Origin: Maricaulis sp.
Lineage (GTDB): Bacteria > Pseudomonadota > Alphaproteobacteria > Caulobacterales > Maricaulaceae
NCBI RefSeq assembly: GCF_017643475.1
Contig: NZ_JAEPNI010000002.1
Span: 558,001-622,000 of the forward strand
DNA: 64,000 bases
Direction: 5' to 3'
Part shown: piece after piece, positions 16,979 through 25,729 of the stretch
How the letters are laid out: each line of letters starts with the position of its first letter
How positions within the stretch are numbered: the stretch's first letter is position 1
The notes under the pieces: model-generated
The model's input: the letters and a program-made list of their open reading frames with translations, nothing else
Databases searched by the model: none
What the model was told of the DNA's origin: nothing
Translations under genes and position numbers: made by a program

Positions 16979-17710
16979 CTAATCCAGAACGAGCGGGGCA
17001 CCGGCCATGATAGCCTGTGCCTCTTCGCTGTATTGACGGTCGGTCGCGTCGTGCAGGACCAGTGGCGGCAGCAGCGTGGCCGGACCACGACCTCCGCGGC
17101 GTACGCGTACGATCACCCGTTTGGCCGGGCGGTCCGGTCGCGGCTGGATCGGCTTGATCAGCACCGAGCCAAAGGCCCGCTCGGTCGCCGACAGGATCGC
17201 GGGCAAGGCATCGGCGCGATGGATGATGGTCAGATAGCCCTGTCCCTTGATGATGCGTGCCGCCATCTTCACCCACAGCGGCAGGGGCGTGTCGCCGGAC
17301 AGCCAGGCGCGCTGTTTTTCCGGTTCGGGATGGCGAAGGGCATCCGGGTCATCGAAAAAGGGCGGGTTGAAAAAGACCTGGCCGGCAAAGGGCTCGGCCG
17401 GCAGGTCAGCGATGTCACCGCAATGAACCTCGGCTCGGTCAGCCAGCCCGTTTTCGGCGATGTTCCGGCGCGCCAGCTCCGCCGCCCATTCCTCGACCTC
17501 CCAGGCCGAAAACTGCACACCCTCCAGCCGCGTCGCCGCACACAGCAAAGCCGCGCCGGGACCACATCCGAACTCCACCACATGCTCGCCCGGCCTGGCC
17601 GACAGGCTGGCGGCCAGCATCACCGCGTCCATGCCGGCGCGATAGCCCCTGACCGGCTGGTGCATCAGCACCTGCCCGCCCAGCAGCGTGTTGGTGTTGG
17701 TCTCTCGCAT
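16979..17710 (-). CDS. tRNA1(Val) adenine-N6-methyltransferase-like (TrmN6 family)
   Basis: 243 residues. SAM-binding motif VVEFGCGPGAALL (~44-56), acidic motif II in SAWEVEEW, and the NPPFF catalytic motif of N6-adenine methyltransferases (~125). The opening LLGGQVLMHQPVRGYRAGMDAVMLAA is typical of the TrmN6 (YfiC) family, which methylates A37 of tRNA1(Val). It is 7 nt downstream of the DUF2007 gene, likely one transcript, and is followed by the REP-like repeat. Confidence 0.85.
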   Translation of the reverse strand: MRETNTNTLLGGQVLMHQPVRGYRAGMDAVMLAASLSARPGEHVVEFGCGPGAALLCAATRLEGVQFSAWEVEEWAAELARRNIAENGLADRAEVHCGDIADLPAEPFAGQVFFNPPFFDDPDALRHPEPEKQRAWLSGDTPLPLWVKMAARIIKGQGYLTIIHRADALPAILSATERAFGSVLIKPIQPRPDRPAKRVIVRVRRGGRGPATLLPPLVLHDATDRQYSEEAQAIMAGAPLVLD

Positions 17711-17717
17711 AGAGATC

Positions 17718-17948
17718 TCAGTCCTTCATGGACTGACCGGCATCCTCGAACGCGGCCTGCAGGGCCGCCAGGGCCGCGCGCTCATCCTCGTCCACCACCA
17801 TGATCCGACGCTGGATAAAGGGAAGTCCGCCGCCATAGAGGCTGGATGTATTCTCATCGAGCACCGCGGGCTCGATCCCGGCATCGCGCAAAACCGACTC
17901 CGCAAAGGAGAGTTTCACCGGATCATTGGTTTTAAACACCTGTTTCAC
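17718..17948 (-). CDS. DUF2007 family small protein
   Basis: 76 residues. MKQVFKTNDPVKLSFAESVL, then DENTSSLYGGGLPFIQRRIMV, is the DUF2007 (putative signal-transducing protein) pattern, a small ferredoxin-like fold with no proven role. In many alphaproteobacteria it stands next to this methyltransferase, as here. Divergent from the polyprenyl synthase gene; their 5' regions overlap in the open frame of the latter, but not after start correction. Confidence 0.8.
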   Translation of the reverse strand: MKQVFKTNDPVKLSFAESVLRDAGIEPAVLDENTSSLYGGGLPFIQRRIMVVDEDERAALAALQAAFEDAGQSMKD

Positions 17949-17992
17949 GAGAGAGTTGTGCTCCTGCGCTGAATTGCCACCGCCTTCATTAC

Positions 17993-18021
17993 TTGCGGCG
18001 ATTGCCCGGGATTTCTATTGT
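17993..18021 (+). promoter_or_regulatory. Putative promoter of the polyprenyl synthase gene
   Basis: TTGCGG (17993-17998), 17-bp spacer, TATTGT (18016-18021). It would begin transcription about 30 nt before the start codon. Confidence 0.4.
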
Positions 18022-18057
18022 CACCGTGTTTCTTCCAGTCGCAAGGGGTGCACCGGC

Positions 18058-19086
18058 GTGGACAGCATGGTCAGCGTAAAAACTTCGGTGCCGGAATCTG
18101 TGCCCACTCTCAATGCCGCGGAACGCCTGGCCAAGCTGGCCTATGATGACATGCGTCGTGTCGATGCGCTTATCCTCGAGCGCCTGGACAGCCATGTCGA
18201 CCTCATTCCCGAACTGGCCAAATACCTGATCGAAGCCGGTGGCAAGCGGGTTCGCCCGATGATCACCGTCGCGGCCGGCAATCTGCTGGGCTACACCGAA
18301 GACTGCGTGATGAAGCTGGCGGCCGCGGTGGAGTTCATCCACACGGCGACCCTGCTGCATGACGATGTGGTCGACGAAAGCGGCATGCGCCGCGGCAAGA
18401 CGGCCGCCAACCTGATCTGGGGCAATGCCTCCAGCGTGCTGGTCGGCGATTTCCTGTTTGCCCGCTCCTTCTCCCTGATGGTCGAAGCCGGTTCGATGAA
18501 GGCCCTGGGTGTTCTGTCTGCCGCCGCCTCCACCATCGCCGAGGGTGAGGTCCGCCAGCTCTCTGCCGTCAAGGACACCTCGGTCTCCGTCGACACCTAC
18601 ATGCAGATCATCGACGCCAAGACGGCCGCGCTCTTCGCCGCGGCCGCCCAGGTCTCCGGCATTGTCGCCGGTCGCAATGCGGCGGATGAAGAGGCGCTGG
18701 AAACCTATGGCCGCGAGCTCGGCCTGGCCTTCCAGCTGGTCGATGACGCGCTGGACTATGGCGGCCGCGCCTCCAAGCTGGGCAAATCGGTCGGCGATGA
18801 TTTCCGCGAAGGCAAGGTGACGCTTCCGGTCGCGCTGTGCATCGCCAAGGCCGAAGGCGAGGAAGCCAGCTTCTGGCAGCGTGTGATTGCCGAGACGGAC
18901 CAGCGCGATGGCGATTTCGAGCAGGCGCTCGACTATATGAAAAAACACGGGTCGATCGACGCCACCGTCAAACAGGCCAAGGACCACGCCAGGGCCGCGC
19001 GTGTCGCACTGCAGCGCTTCCCGGCCAATGAATGGCGCACCGCCCTGGAAGACCTGGCCGATTTCGTGGTCGAACGCGCCTACTGA
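18058..19086 (+). CDS. ispB: Polyprenyl (octa/decaprenyl) diphosphate synthase
   Basis: 342 residues from GTG 18058, preferred because AAGGGG lies 9 nt upstream; an ATG at 18067 is the alternative. Trans-isoprenyl synthase motifs are complete: GGKRVRPM, first Asp-rich motif LLHDDVVDESGMRRG, and second Asp-rich motif LVDDALDYGG. It makes the long side chain of ubiquinone from IPP and a short primer. Chain length cannot be read with certainty. It stands alone, divergent from DUF2007. Confidence 0.92.
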   Translation: MDSMVSVKTSVPESVPTLNAAERLAKLAYDDMRRVDALILERLDSHVDLIPELAKYLIEAGGKRVRPMITVAAGNLLGYTEDCVMKLAAAVEFIHTATLLHDDVVDESGMRRGKTAANLIWGNASSVLVGDFLFARSFSLMVEAGSMKALGVLSAAASTIAEGEVRQLSAVKDTSVSVDTYMQIIDAKTAALFAAAAQVSGIVAGRNAADEEALETYGRELGLAFQLVDDALDYGGRASKLGKSVGDDFREGKVTLPVALCIAKAEGEEASFWQRVIAETDQRDGDFEQALDYMKKHGSIDATVKQAKDHARAARVALQRFPANEWRTALEDLADFVVERAY

Positions 19087-19114
19087 TTTTTCAGCCCGAT
19101 AAAAGGATGTGTTG

Positions 19115-20248
19115 ATGTTTCTCGCTCTCGCCTCTGCGTTCGCAATCACCCAGGCGCTCGAGGGCGATGCGCCGTTGAGCGCCCTCCAGCAGGATGTCGA
19201 ACAGGTCTGTGCGCTGGTGCCGGAACACTATGCCTATTTCGAGAGCCGCGCGGCGCATTGGGACGCGGCCTGCGACCTGGCCCGCGCCGAAGCCGCGCAG
19301 AGCGAAGGGGCTTATGTGCTGGCCGTGCTCGAGGGGCTGATCGACGCGCTCTACGACACGCATATCAACCTCAATACCAACAACCAGACCTCGCCCTGGC
19401 TGATACCGTCCGGATCACAGATCCGGGTTGCCGAACAAGCCGATGGCCAGGTTGTTGTCACGGACGTCAGAACCGGAAGCCGGGCCGAAGGCCTGGACAT
19501 CCGGCCAGGCGATCTCGTGCTCACGATCAATGGCCAGGCACCTGTCGACGCGGCGCTGCGTCGGATGCGCACCGGAGACACCGATCTGCCGGCCCGGCGG
19601 GACTGGGCCCTCAACGCAGCCGTGACCGGCTTTCGTCATGAAGAGCGCCGCTTGCAGCTCGAACGCGATGGCGAGGTTTTCGAGGCCACGCTGAGCGGTT
19701 TTCCCGCGCGCCGGACCGGAACGCCGGTCAGCTACCGCATGCACGCGCCGGGCGTGGGTCTGATCCGCATCAATAACAGCCTCGGCCGGGATGAAACCGT
19801 CGCCGCCTTCAACGCCGCACTCGCTGAACTTGGCGATATCAACTCCCTGATCCTGGATCTGCGCGATACGCCTGGCGGCGGCAATACCTCGGTGGCCGAG
19901 CCGATCCTCGGTCGCTTCGTGCAGACGCGAACCGCTTACCAGCGGATCGAGCCCACTGACGCCCCCGCCTGGATCCGTCATGTCGATCCCGCCGCGCCCT
20001 ATTCGGACGTCGCGCTGACCGTGCGGGTGGGCGGCTGGACGGGGTCCATGGGAGAAGGTATGGCGATCGGGCTGGATGCGATGGGACGCGCCGAGGTCGT
20101 CGGCCCGCCAATGGCGGGGCTGGCCGGGGGCACTGAAGGCTTTCACCTTCCCGGCGGGGATCTGATGCTGTGGATGCCGACCTATAATCTCGCGCATTTG
20201 GATGGAACCCCGCGCCATGAATGGGTTCCGCCAGCACTCGGGGATTGA
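19115..20248 (+). CDS. S41-like peptidase with PDZ domain
   Basis: 377 residues from ATG 19115 (AAAAGG 8 nt upstream; in-frame GTG and TTG codons precede it). Short signal peptide (MFLALASAFAITQA). Residues ~100-190 form a PDZ domain (GSRAEGLDIRPGDLVLTINGQ). The C-terminal S41 (tail-specific protease) domain has VGLIRINNSLG, LILDLRDTPGG and GGWTGSMGEGMAIGLDA, where the S matches the nucleophile. It probably acts outside the cytoplasm. It follows the polyprenyl synthase by 28 nt. Confidence 0.82.
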   Translation: MFLALASAFAITQALEGDAPLSALQQDVEQVCALVPEHYAYFESRAAHWDAACDLARAEAAQSEGAYVLAVLEGLIDALYDTHINLNTNNQTSPWLIPSGSQIRVAEQADGQVVVTDVRTGSRAEGLDIRPGDLVLTINGQAPVDAALRRMRTGDTDLPARRDWALNAAVTGFRHEERRLQLERDGEVFEATLSGFPARRTGTPVSYRMHAPGVGLIRINNSLGRDETVAAFNAALAELGDINSLILDLRDTPGGGNTSVAEPILGRFVQTRTAYQRIEPTDAPAWIRHVDPAAPYSDVALTVRVGGWTGSMGEGMAIGLDAMGRAEVVGPPMAGLAGGTEGFHLPGGDLMLWMPTYNLAHLDGTPRHEWVPPALGD

Positions 20249-20254
20249 TCGGAA

Positions 20255-21277
20255 CTACTGCGTCGTATCCAGACCGCGGGCCCGGACATGACGACGCACG
20301 GCCTGGTGGAAGGTCGTGAACGCGATCACGCCGCCGGCGAAAGTCACGAATTTCACCAGCGCTGACTGCTCGTGCACCAGCCAGGCCAGCAACGCGGCAA
20401 TCGTCGACAGGGCCATCCAGATCAGCGCGACACGGCCGTGGCTCCAGCCCAGCCGGATCAACAACTGATAGGCATGCGCGCGGTGTGGCGAGAACAGGCG
20501 GCGACCAGCCCTGGCCCGCGATGCCATGGTCAGCAATACATCCCCGAGCAGCGGCAGAAGGATCAAGGGCACCAGCCAGACCGAACCTGCAGAACCGGTT
20601 GATGCCCACCACAGCGCCAGTCCGCACACCAGCACGGCCACACCCAGAGAACCCGCATCGCCACTGAACAGGGAGCCCCGACTGTCAAAGATCGGTGCGT
20701 TGAGCAACGCAAAACCCAGCTGGGCCAACGCGAGAAGGATGCAGATCGCAGCAAAGTCACCATCGCCCATCCCGGCCAGGGCCAGCGTTGCGGGCACCAG
20801 GGCGGCGACCATCACCCCGTCAGAACCGTCCATGAAGTTGATGGCATTGACGGTCGTAAAAACGAACAGCGCCGAGCCCAGAAGACCGATGATCCAGGGC
20901 AATTGCCAGCCCAGTTCGGTGACCGGCCCTGCACTAAAGGCCACAGCCAGCGAAATCGAGACCAGCGCCAGGAATTTGAGCTTCTCCGACAGGGTGAAAA
21001 GGTCATCCAGCAAGCCAATCGCGCCAGCAAGCGTGGACAGAACAAGGACCGCAACAAGAACCGCCGACAGGTGAGGCAGGTCGACAGGCTGCACCGCCAG
21101 CGCGGCAGCAAAACCGGTCAGCACACCCACCCCTCCGCCGCGCGGTGTCGGATTAGAATGGCTGGAGCGTGCATTGGGATGATCTAGTACGCCCGCCTCC
21201 CGCACGACCAGCGAGAACAGCGCGCTGAGGACGAAGGCAAACCCCATGGGCAGCCAGGGCTGCAACAGGTCTAGCAC
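20255..21277 (-). CDS. WecA/MraY-like polyprenyl-phosphate sugar-1-phosphate transferase
   Basis: 340 residues from a GTG that overlaps the ispE stop by 7 bp. About nine to ten hydrophobic spans. Family motifs: DHPNARSSHSNPTPRGGG (cytoplasmic loop), LLDDLFTLSEKLKF, NAINFMDGSDGV with the catalytic Asp residues, FSGDAGSLG, and SPHRAHAYQLLI with the HxH of the WecA/TagO branch. It transfers a sugar phosphate from a UDP-sugar to undecaprenyl phosphate to start a surface polysaccharide. Other glycan genes are absent here, so the product is unknown. Confidence 0.88.
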   Translation of the reverse strand: MLDLLQPWLPMGFAFVLSALFSLVVREAGVLDHPNARSSHSNPTPRGGGVGVLTGFAAALAVQPVDLPHLSAVLVAVLVLSTLAGAIGLLDDLFTLSEKLKFLALVSISLAVAFSAGPVTELGWQLPWIIGLLGSALFVFTTVNAINFMDGSDGVMVAALVPATLALAGMGDGDFAAICILLALAQLGFALLNAPIFDSRGSLFSGDAGSLGVAVLVCGLALWWASTGSAGSVWLVPLILLPLLGDVLLTMASRARAGRRLFSPHRAHAYQLLIRLGWSHGRVALIWMALSTIAALLAWLVHEQSALVKFVTFAGGVIAFTTFHQAVRRHVRARGLDTTQ

Positions 21278-22140
21278 CAGATCAGCTCGCCATCCCTGAA
21301 CCCGGCCAGACCGACCTCCACCGAGAATTTCTCGTAGGCGTCTGCAGCCTTTTCCGCGTCGGCATCATCCTCGAAAATGGCGAAACAGCTGGCGCCGGAA
21401 CCAGACATCCGGACCAGTTCAACTCCGTCCTGCCTGTCCAGCCAGCCCAGGGCTTTCTTGATCTTGGGCTGGACTTTCATGGCCGGGCGTTCCAGCGAAT
21501 TGGGCTCGCGCGACAGCCAGTCCAGCACATTGGGTCCGCGCCCCTTGGCCTCTTTCAATACTGCCGGTTCGGTCTCGTCAAAGGCCTCGAAAACCTTGCC
21601 CGTCGACACTTTAACGCCCGGGTTGACCAGGACGGCATTAAAGGCCGGGAAATTGTCGATCAGCTCGATCCACTCGCCAATCCCACGCATGCGCAGCGGG
21701 CGGGAGTAGACACAGGCCGGCACGTCAGCTCCGATGGAAAGACCAATGCGGGCCAGCTCGTCGAGATCAAGATCCAGCTCCCAGAGCTGGTTCAGCGCGC
21801 GCAGGGTCGCCGCCGCGTCTGCAGACCCGCCGCCCAGTCCGGCCTCGACCGGAATTTCCTTGTGCAGGTGGATAATCGCGCCCTTGTCGATACCGGCATG
21901 ATCCTGCAGGGCACGGGCGGCCTGGAGGACGAGATTATTCTCTTCCTCGATCAGGTCCTCGGACGCTTCGCCGGACATCGACATCATCAGCGCGATCTCG
22001 TCGCGCACGGTGATGGTGTCGCCCCAGTCGGCAAACGTTACCAGGCTGTCCAGCGGATGGTAGCCATCCTCACGCGCACGTCCGACACGAAGAGACAGAT
22101 TGATCTTCGCCGGCGCAAATTCGGTTATTACCCCACTCAC
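21271..22140 (-). CDS. ispE: 4-diphosphocytidyl-2-C-methyl-D-erythritol kinase
   Basis: 289 residues from a GTG overlapping the TPR gene stop. GHMP kinase: FAPAKINLSLRVGRAREDGYH, the ATP loop VEAGLGGGSADAAATLRAL, and C-terminal RMSGSGASCFAIF. It phosphorylates CDP-methylerythritol in the MEP isoprenoid pathway. IspH, later in the same pathway, is encoded at 59088. Translationally coupled on both sides. Confidence 0.97.
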   Translation of the reverse strand: MSGVITEFAPAKINLSLRVGRAREDGYHPLDSLVTFADWGDTITVRDEIALMMSMSGEASEDLIEEENNLVLQAARALQDHAGIDKGAIIHLHKEIPVEAGLGGGSADAAATLRALNQLWELDLDLDELARIGLSIGADVPACVYSRPLRMRGIGEWIELIDNFPAFNAVLVNPGVKVSTGKVFEAFDETEPAVLKEAKGRGPNVLDWLSREPNSLERPAMKVQPKIKKALGWLDRQDGVELVRMSGSGASCFAIFEDDADAEKAADAYEKFSVEVGLAGFRDGELIWC

Positions 22141-23873
22141 GGGTTGGAATTCTCCGTCGCCAGGTCTTCCGCGGCATTGTTCTCCGCAGTGATGGTTTCA
22201 GCTTCGGGAAGGCCGTTTTCCAACCGCTCCCGCGCGCCCTCGATTTCAGCCGGGTCGGCCTCGAGGTCAAGCGTGCGGCGCCACTGGAAACGCGCCTCCA
22301 GCTCCCGCCCGACACGCCAATAGGCATCGCCGAGATGATAGTTCGCCGTCGCATTCCCCGGATCCAGCGCCGTGGCGCGTTCCAGTTCCAGCACGGCTGC
22401 TTCGTAATTGCCCAGCCGGTAATGCGCCCAGCCGAGACTGTCGATGATATGCCCCAGCGAGGGTTCCAGGTAAGCGGCCTGCTGGACCATGTCGAAGGCA
22501 CGGTCGAGATGGCGGCCATTGTCCAGCCAGAGATAACCCAGATCATTGAGCACCTGGGCCTGGTTCGGATCGATATCCAGAGCGACCAGATACTGCGCTT
22601 CAGCCGCATCCAGCTCGTCCAGCAGATAGTGACAGGACGCCGCGAAATAGTGATAGCGCCAGTCCGGCAATTCACCGGCGGCTTCGCGGTTGGCAATCAC
22701 CTCCTGGTAAAGACCGATGGCCTCACCGCAGCGATCCGTTACGCGATAGATGTCCGCGAGGATCAGGCGTGCCTCATTATCACCGGTCTCCTCCAGCAGA
22801 CGCTGGGACATGGCGGCGGCCCGGTCCAGCTGGTCCAGCCGCGCCGTCAGCCAGATCAGGTCGATCTGGGCAGAAAGGCGAAACGGACCGCTTCGCACCG
22901 ATGCATATTCTGCCAGGGCCACCTCCGGCAGGTTGATCCGCTGCAGGGTCTCGCCCAGCAGGATGCGATTGGGCGCGTAGTCCGGATCAAGCCGCTGGAT
23001 CATGCGCAAGTAGAGCACAGTCAGATCCATATCCGCCTGGGCCGCCAGCGACGCTGCCGGACCGAAAAGGCTGAGCCCCGCAAATTCGGAGATGGTCGGG
23101 CGTGAAGGCGCTCGACCACCCGATTGCGCGCGCTCCAGCGCCTCGATAATGCTTGTCTCGTAAGGCGCACCGTTGAGATATGTCTGGTACAGCTGAACCG
23201 CTTCATCGGAGCGACGCTGCCGCTCCAGGAAGCCGCCATAAACCTCGACTGCCATGCGCCGGAACGGCGTCACGAAAACAGTTGCTGCATACAGCTCACG
23301 GGCCTGGTCATACCGGCCGGCCGCCTCCAGCAGCATGGCCCGGTGAAGCGAGATAAACGGACCCAGATACCCCGGCGCCGCCATTGCCCGCGCGCTGTCC
23401 AGCGCCTCGGCCTCGTCGCCAACGCCCACCAGCGCCCAGTGATGCATCAGCTGCGCAACAAAATCGTTGAACGGTCCGTAGTCCGGCGCTGCGGAAATGA
23501 TGCGGCGGGCCTGGGAGTAATTGCGCGAAGCAATCTCGTCAGCAGCGACATAAAGACTGGCCAGACGGCTGGGATCGCCAGCAGCCACAGACTGCTCCGC
23601 ATAACGCGAGGCTTCGTCCATGCGCCCGGACAGAAGCGCGGTGATATAGGCACGATCCGCCAGAGTGGCATCACCCGGCGCCCGGTTCAGCGCTTCTGCA
23701 TAATAGGATGCAGCGCCCTCCGCATCGCGGTTCACGCCCGCGTAACGCGCTGCCAGAAAGGCGCCATAGGCAGACGGCTCGTCTTCAGGCGGCAGGATAG
23801 TCGCGCAGGAATTGAGGATCAGGGATCCGGCGAGAACCGGCAGGAGGCGAAGAAACGCGTTTTTCATGCGCAC
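22137..23873 (-). CDS. TPR-repeat outer-membrane lipoprotein (putative)
   Basis: 578 residues from a GTG at 23873 (GGGAGG 7 nt upstream). The lipobox ILNSCA near residue 20 marks a lipoprotein. The rest is tetratricopeptide helices: for example DATLADRAYITALLSG, then GHIIDSLGWAHYRLGNYEAAVLELERATALDPGN split over successive repeats near residues 440-520. The C-terminal tail is acidic. Such proteins scaffold envelope complexes; no partner is evident. 48 nt after ETF-QO and coupled to ispE. Confidence 0.85.
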   Translation of the reverse strand: MRMKNAFLRLLPVLAGSLILNSCATILPPEDEPSAYGAFLAARYAGVNRDAEGAASYYAEALNRAPGDATLADRAYITALLSGRMDEASRYAEQSVAAGDPSRLASLYVAADEIASRNYSQARRIISAAPDYGPFNDFVAQLMHHWALVGVGDEAEALDSARAMAAPGYLGPFISLHRAMLLEAAGRYDQARELYAATVFVTPFRRMAVEVYGGFLERQRRSDEAVQLYQTYLNGAPYETSIIEALERAQSGGRAPSRPTISEFAGLSLFGPAASLAAQADMDLTVLYLRMIQRLDPDYAPNRILLGETLQRINLPEVALAEYASVRSGPFRLSAQIDLIWLTARLDQLDRAAAMSQRLLEETGDNEARLILADIYRVTDRCGEAIGLYQEVIANREAAGELPDWRYHYFAASCHYLLDELDAAEAQYLVALDIDPNQAQVLNDLGYLWLDNGRHLDRAFDMVQQAAYLEPSLGHIIDSLGWAHYRLGNYEAAVLELERATALDPGNATANYHLGDAYWRVGRELEARFQWRRTLDLEADPAEIEGARERLENGLPEAETITAENNAAEDLATENSNP

Positions 23874-23921
23874 AGGTTCGCCTCCCGGGCCCGGAAGTGC
23901 AAGCGGGAAGGTCCGCTTGGT

Positions 23922-25595
23922 TTACATATTGGAGTACATCGGCCCACCACCGCCTTCCGGCGTGGTCCAGTTGATGTTCTGGTTGGGATCCTTGATGTCG
24001 CAGGTCTTGCAGTGCACGCAGTTCTGCGCATTGATTTGGAAGCGCTGCTCGCCGGTATTTTCATCCTCGATCCACTCGTAAACGCCCGCCGGGCAGTAGC
24101 GCGTGGACGGACCCGCGAATTTCTCCAACTCGGAGCCCTTCTGAAGGGCCTCGTCAGCCAGCTGCAGGTGGATCGGCTGGTCTTCCTCGTGGTTCGTGTT
24201 CGAGATGAAAACAGACGACAGACGATCAAAAGTCAGGACACCATCCGGCTTGGGATAATCAATCGGCTTGAACTTGGAGGCCGGCTCCAGGCTCTCGGCG
24301 TCGGACTTGCCGTGCTTGAGGGTGCCGAAGGGTGACCAACCGCCGAACAGCGTCGTCATCCACATGTCCAGACCGCCCAGGGCGATACCCAGAACCGTAC
24401 CGAACTTGGACCAGAGCGGCTTGGCATTGCGGACTTTCTTGAGGTCGTCGACCACCCAGGAGCTCTCATAGGCCGCCTGGTATTCGCTCAGCGTATCGCC
24501 CTCACGCCCTTCGCCCAGCGCAGCGAAGACGCTCTCGGCGGCCAGCATGCCGGTTTTCATGGCGTTGTGGCTGCCCTTGATGCGCGGCACGTTCACGAAA
24601 CCGGCCGAACAGCCCATCAGTGCGCCGCCCGGGAAGGCCAGCGAGGGCACTGACTGCAGACCACCTTCGGTGATCGCCCGGGCGCCATAGGACAGGCGCT
24701 CGGCGCCTTCAAACGTCTCGGCAATTGCCGGGTGTGTCTTCAGGCGCTGGAATTCCTCGAACGGCGAGATGAACGGGTTCTTGTAGTTCAGGTGAACCAC
24801 AAAACCGATGGACACGAGACCATCACCGAAATGGTACATGAAGGAACCACCACCGGTCTGTCCGTCTAGCGGCCAGCCCATCGTGTGTTTGACCAGGCCC
24901 GGCTTGTGGTGCTCGGGCTTCACACGCCACAGCTCTTTCAGACCGATGCCGAATTTCTGCGGCTCCTTGCCAGCAGACAGGTCATAGCGATCGATGAGTT
25001 GCTTGGCGAGCGAGCCACGTGCGCCCTCGGCGATCAGCGTGTACTTGCCACGCAGCTCCATGCCCGGCTGATAGCCATCCTTCTGGCCACCATCACGCGC
25101 GACACCGAAATCGCCGGTGACCACACCCTTGATGACACCGTCTTCCTCGACGACATCCGCAGCCGGAAAGCCCGGGTAGATCTCGACGCCCATGGCCTCG
25201 GCCTGCTCGCCCAGCCAGCGACAGACATTGCCCAGCGAGGCGATGTAACAGCCGTGGTTATTCATCAGCGGAGGGAAGAAGAGGGTTGGCAGGCTGATCG
25301 AACCGGCAGCGCCAAGCACTTCGAAGATATCGGTGGTGACCTCGTCCTCGAGCGGGCAGCCATCCTCCTTCCAGTTCGGCAACAGCTCGTTGAGGGCTTT
25401 CGGATCGACCACGGCGCCGGAGAGAATGTGCGCGCCAACCTCGGCACCCTTTTCCAGAAGCGCGATGGAAATTTCCTGGCCAGCTTCGGCCGCCAGTTGT
25501 TTCAGACGGATCGCAGCAGACAGACCAGCGGGGCCGCCTCCAACGATAACAACGTCATACTCCATGGACTCGCGTTCAACGGCAGCGTCGGTCAT
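23922..25595 (-). CDS. Electron-transfer flavoprotein:ubiquinone oxidoreductase
   Basis: 557 residues. FAD site VVIVGGGPAGLSAAIRL at the N-terminus, the GWPLDGQTGGGSF and GALMGCSAGFVNVPRIKG regions of ETF-QO, and the C-terminal 4Fe-4S cluster with YCPAGVYEW and CVHCKTCDIKDPNQNI. A membrane-associated enzyme that passes electrons from ETF (fatty acid and branched-chain amino acid dehydrogenases) to ubiquinone. A promoter and a triple ACGT element lie upstream, suggesting catabolic control. Confidence 0.97.
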   Translation of the reverse strand: MTDAAVERESMEYDVVIVGGGPAGLSAAIRLKQLAAEAGQEISIALLEKGAEVGAHILSGAVVDPKALNELLPNWKEDGCPLEDEVTTDIFEVLGAAGSISLPTLFFPPLMNNHGCYIASLGNVCRWLGEQAEAMGVEIYPGFPAADVVEEDGVIKGVVTGDFGVARDGGQKDGYQPGMELRGKYTLIAEGARGSLAKQLIDRYDLSAGKEPQKFGIGLKELWRVKPEHHKPGLVKHTMGWPLDGQTGGGSFMYHFGDGLVSIGFVVHLNYKNPFISPFEEFQRLKTHPAIAETFEGAERLSYGARAITEGGLQSVPSLAFPGGALMGCSAGFVNVPRIKGSHNAMKTGMLAAESVFAALGEGREGDTLSEYQAAYESSWVVDDLKKVRNAKPLWSKFGTVLGIALGGLDMWMTTLFGGWSPFGTLKHGKSDAESLEPASKFKPIDYPKPDGVLTFDRLSSVFISNTNHEEDQPIHLQLADEALQKGSELEKFAGPSTRYCPAGVYEWIEDENTGEQRFQINAQNCVHCKTCDIKDPNQNINWTTPEGGGGPMYSNM

Positions 25596-25672
25596 GGGTC
25601 GGCAACCCCCTCATCAAGAATCATCATAAACCCGGCTTGCGGGCGCTCGGTCTTAGCTTAGGATCAGCCCTT

Positions 25673-25701
25673 CATCTAGCGCGAGCTGCGCCTAAGATCA
25701 A
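25673..25701 (-). promoter_or_regulatory. Promoter of ETF-QO
   Basis: Minus strand TTGATC (25696-25701), 17-bp spacer, TAGATG (25673-25678), about 80 bp from the start codon. The same bases carry a possible plus-strand promoter TTCATC-16-TAAGAT (25671-25698) for the uracil-DNA glycosylase gene. Confidence 0.45.
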
Positions 25702-25705
25702 AACA

Positions 25706-25726
25706 TTTACGTTGACGTCCACGTAA
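25706..25726. promoter_or_regulatory. Triple ACGT operator-like element
   Basis: Three ACGT units separated by 2 bp each (ACGT-TG-ACGT-CC-ACGT) flanked by TTT and AA. The minus strand reads TTACGTGGACGTCAA. This resembles, from memory, the operator of MerR-type LiuR regulators, which control ETF and acyl-CoA genes. It lies 5 bp upstream of the ETF-QO -35 and 3 bp before the udg start codon. Confidence 0.5.
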
Positions 25727-25729
25727 CCA

